NCBI RefSeq assembly: GCF_007558825.1
Contig: NZ_VLTK01000018.1
Span: 1-41,738 of the forward strand
Length of the DNA stretch: 41,738 nt
Source of the DNA: Brevibacterium aurantiacum
Lineage (GTDB): Bacteria > Actinomycetota > Actinomycetes > Actinomycetales > Brevibacteriaceae
Direction: 5' to 3'
Part shown: positions 39,714 to 41,738 of the stretch, piece after piece
Numbering within the stretch: the stretch's first letter is position 1
Layout: each line of letters starts with the position of its first letter
Notes under the pieces: model-generated
The model's database searches: none
What the model was told of the DNA's origin: nothing
What the model saw: only the letters and a program-made list of their open reading frames with translations
Made by a program: the position numbers and the translations under genes

Positions 39714-40624
39714 GCATCGTCGTCGGTATCGCACCAGGTCAGGACAACCGACCAGCGGTTGAGTTGGGAATCGTGCTCGCCCGGTCCTACGGGCATCGGC
39801 TCGTCGCGGCGGCCATCGATTCCGCCGCCTGGCCGATGAGTCCCGTGCTTTTCGAAAGCGAATACCAGAAGAGGCTTCGCAGCGTCGCCGAGGCTGCCCT
39901 GGACGAGGTTCGGGTGTTCCTTCCCGATGACATCGAGTCCGAATGCGTCATCCACGGTGCTCGTTCATCGCGACGTGGGCTGCTTGAGGTGTGCCAGAAG
40001 GAGAACGCCTTCCGCCTCGTCGTCGGCCCCGCTGCCGATGGGAAGCCGGGGCGGATTGCGCTGGGGTCCGTCTCCACAGGCCTGCTGCACAGCGCCAGCC
40101 TGCCGGTGGCACTGGCCCCGGTCGGATACCGAGCCGCACCGGGCGCTCGCCTGCGGAGGATCACTGCCGCATACAGCGGTTCGTCCACCTCGGCGGATCT
40201 CATCCTCGGGGCCGCAGTGGTCTCTGCCGAGTCCGGCGTACCCTTCCGCATCGCCTCGTTCGCTCCTCGGTCGAGGGTGATCTCGGCGGCCGGAGTGGGG
40301 CTCGACGTCGAATCCAGTGTCATCGACGAATGGGCCAACGTGATCCGGAGAGACACCGACGAGATACTGTGCTCGATCGATCATCTCCACATCAAGCCCG
40401 GCGAGACCGACGTGGCCATCGGGACAGGACCCGACTGGGCCAGTGCACTGACTGCGGTCCAGTGGGAAGACCCCGAAGTCATGATGCTCGGCTCTTCCGG
40501 TCTCGGGGCGATCAAGCGCGTATCACTGGGCAGTCACGCCATGCGGATCCTGCAGCACTCCCCGGTGCCCATCGTCGTCGTCCCCCGGCGGGCCAAATCC
40601 GACTACACGGCAGCGGTCGTCTGA
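39710..40624 (+). CDS. Tandem universal stress protein (UspA-type)
   Basis: This 304-residue cytoplasmic protein has two Usp domains (about 1-142 and 145-302). The second keeps the ATP-binding pattern G-x2-G-x9-G-S in LGSSGLGAIKRVSLGSHA and ends with SPVPIVVVPRRA. The first has a related but altered loop (VGPAADGKPGRIALGSVSTG). Tandem Usp proteins may bind ATP and respond to stress or nutrient state. Translational coupling to the permease suggests the two act together. About 230 bp follow before the next gene, holding a palindrome at 40686. Confidence 0.85.
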   Translation: MSIVVGIAPGQDNRPAVELGIVLARSYGHRLVAAAIDSAAWPMSPVLFESEYQKRLRSVAEAALDEVRVFLPDDIESECVIHGARSSRRGLLEVCQKENAFRLVVGPAADGKPGRIALGSVSTGLLHSASLPVALAPVGYRAAPGARLRRITAAYSGSSTSADLILGAAVVSAESGVPFRIASFAPRSRVISAAGVGLDVESSVIDEWANVIRRDTDEILCSIDHLHIKPGETDVAIGTGPDWASALTAVQWEDPEVMMLGSSGLGAIKRVSLGSHAMRILQHSPVPIVVVPRRAKSDYTAAVV

Positions 40625-40685
40625 CGGTCGGGGAGTAGGTCGAGAAGAGGAGAAGCGCAGCGCCGAACGAGTTGGCGGGCCGCAA

Positions 40686-40700
40686 TTCCGCAGTGCGGAA
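40686..40700. promoter_or_regulatory. Perfect palindrome upstream of the FAH-family gene
   Basis: TTCCGCAGTGCGGAA has 7-bp perfect arms around one central base. It is followed 14 bp later by TTCCACAAAA, a partial half-site. TTCCGC-type palindromes are common for IclR-family regulators, but no regulator is adjacent inside the window. Confidence 0.45.
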
Positions 40701-40854
40701 GAGATTGTGCGATGTTCCACAAAACAGCCGTCCAATACTTGAACGATTCCAACCTAGGGTGTGAGATGCCGCTAGCGTGGTTCCACAGGCTCACATAGCG
40801 CGTCCGTCCAACGACGGCCGGATGCGGGAGTCTGTCGAACATGGAAGGAACCGT

Positions 40855-41706
40855 ATGGAATTGCTGCGTTTGGGCCCCATCGGCCACGAGATCCCGGTAG
40901 TGCGTGACGACGACGTCCACTACGATCTGCGCCCCCTGACCACCGACATCAACCCAGAGTTCTTCGCCGAGGATGGCATCGGCAGAGTCCGCACCGCACT
41001 GGACGAAGGCGGCCTCGGGCTCCTCGATGGAGCGGAGGGACTGCGCATCGGAGCGCCCGTCTCGCGCCCCTCGGCAGTGGTGTGCGTGGGCATGAACTAC
41101 GCGGCGCACGCTCGAGAGACGGGCGCCGAACCGCCCAAGGCGCCCGTTGTCTTCTTCAAGATGCCCTCGACGATTGCCGGTCCCTACGACCGACTCGAAT
41201 TGCCGCCTTATGCCACGAAGGTCGACTGGGAAGTCGAACTGGGGCTGGTCATCGGCACCCGGGCCTTCAGGGTCGCCTCGGCTGAGGAAGCCTATTCGCA
41301 CGTGGCCGGATATGTGCTGGCCAACGACCTGTCTGAACGCCGGTTCCAGATCGAGGAATCCGGCGGCCAATGGTCGAAGGGGAAGAACCTTCCCGGCTTC
41401 ACTCCACTGGGTCCGTGGATCAGGCCCGCCGCCGAAGTGGACCCCGGGTCCCTGCAGCTGCGCAGCTGGGTCAATGGCGAGGTGCGGCAGGATTCGTCGA
41501 CGAGTGACCTGATCTTCGACGTCGGGCAGATCATCCATCAGCTCAGCCAGACGATGCCCTTCGAGCCCGGGGACGTGATCCTGACCGGCACACCTCAGGG
41601 CGTGGCGATGTCGGGGAAGTTCCCGTTCCTGACCGATGGCGACGTCGTTGAGATGGAGATCGAGGGCCTCGGCCGCCACCGCCAGGCGGTGGCCGTCACG
41701 CAATGA
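40855..41706 (+). CDS. Fumarylacetoacetate hydrolase (FAH) family protein
   Basis: This 283-residue enzyme has the FAH C-terminal fold. The likely divalent-metal ligands are Glu126 and Glu128 in DWEVELGLVIG and Asp158 in LANDLSERRFQ. Other marks are VCVGMNYAAHA, PVVFFKMPSTIAGPYD, KGKNLPGFTPLGPWI and PGDVILTGTPQGV. Members include fumarylpyruvate hydrolase, acylpyruvases, 2-hydroxyhepta-2,4-diene-1,7-dioate isomerase and oxaloacetate decarboxylase; the sequence does not decide among them. ATG 40855 with AAGGA upstream is preferred to an earlier in-frame ATG because the family domain begins here. The neighbouring genes give no pathway. The window ends 32 bp after its stop. Confidence 0.86.
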   Translation: MELLRLGPIGHEIPVVRDDDVHYDLRPLTTDINPEFFAEDGIGRVRTALDEGGLGLLDGAEGLRIGAPVSRPSAVVCVGMNYAAHARETGAEPPKAPVVFFKMPSTIAGPYDRLELPPYATKVDWEVELGLVIGTRAFRVASAEEAYSHVAGYVLANDLSERRFQIEESGGQWSKGKNLPGFTPLGPWIRPAAEVDPGSLQLRSWVNGEVRQDSSTSDLIFDVGQIIHQLSQTMPFEPGDVILTGTPQGVAMSGKFPFLTDGDVVEMEIEGLGRHRQAVAVTQ

Positions 41707-41738
41707 CGACAGCGTAGAGGCATGCAAGAGGGGCGGTA

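Overview
The window is high-GC DNA with dense, translationally coupled operons (many ATGA, GTGA or TGATG stop/start overlaps), several GTG starts and clear AGGAG-type ribosome binding sites. Gene content points to a soil- or surface-dwelling Actinomycetota. Gene order and protein style suggest Brevibacterium or a close Micrococcales relative, but no 16S or marker gene is present, so this is inference. I saw no tRNA, rRNA, CRISPR array, insertion sequence, phage gene or plasmid function. It reads as chromosomal metabolic DNA rich in catabolic cassettes.

Layout. (1) 110-9424: a quaternary-amine demethylation cluster. It holds formaldehyde dehydrogenase, a LysR regulator, a divergent Rieske oxygenase and its flavin/ferredoxin reductase (GbcA/GbcB-like), an MFS importer, and a dimethylglycine oxidase/dehydrogenase with a folate-binding GcvT half. 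Together they would strip N-methyl groups from glycine betaine, with two fates for the C1 unit: free formaldehyde to FdhA, or methylene-tetrahydrofolate. (2) 9717-12385: an unknown membrane protein, a drug-efflux-type MFS protein and a DUF1330 protein. (3) 12591-21219: a tight eight-gene operon with an SCP2-type thiolase, acyl-CoA synthetase, SDR, TRAP transporter (DctP, DctQ, DctM), a second SDR and a MOSC protein. It looks like uptake, CoA activation, oxidation and thiolysis of an unidentified carboxylic acid. (4) 21262-23084 (minus): an IclR regulator coupled to a tandem PPC/DUF296 protein. (5) 23157-27083: a LysR regulator divergent from an M20 peptidase and an MHS-type MFS transporter that is frameshifted in a run of six C. 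(6) 27263-27958: a DUF1275 membrane protein. (7) 28180-35867: a peptide-type ABC importer with a fused double ATPase, a gamma-glutamyltransferase-like Ntn hydrolase and an FCD/GntR regulator, resembling the gsi glutathione-import arrangement. (8) 35874-37940 (minus): ArsR, SRPBCC and a PLP fold-type II enzyme. (9) 38265-40624: an APC permease with a tandem universal stress protein. (10) 40855-41706: an FAH-family hydrolase.

The least explained signals are these. Two long hairpins (9443-9516 and 27113-27180) share a 31-nt apex while their stems differ, and the window's left edge looks like half of a third. Repeat-built low-complexity segments recur inside at least six unrelated enzymes or transporters. 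The TRAP/acyl-CoA operon has no assigned substrate. Several regulatory palindromes sit exactly where the local LysR, GntR and ArsR regulators would be expected to bind.
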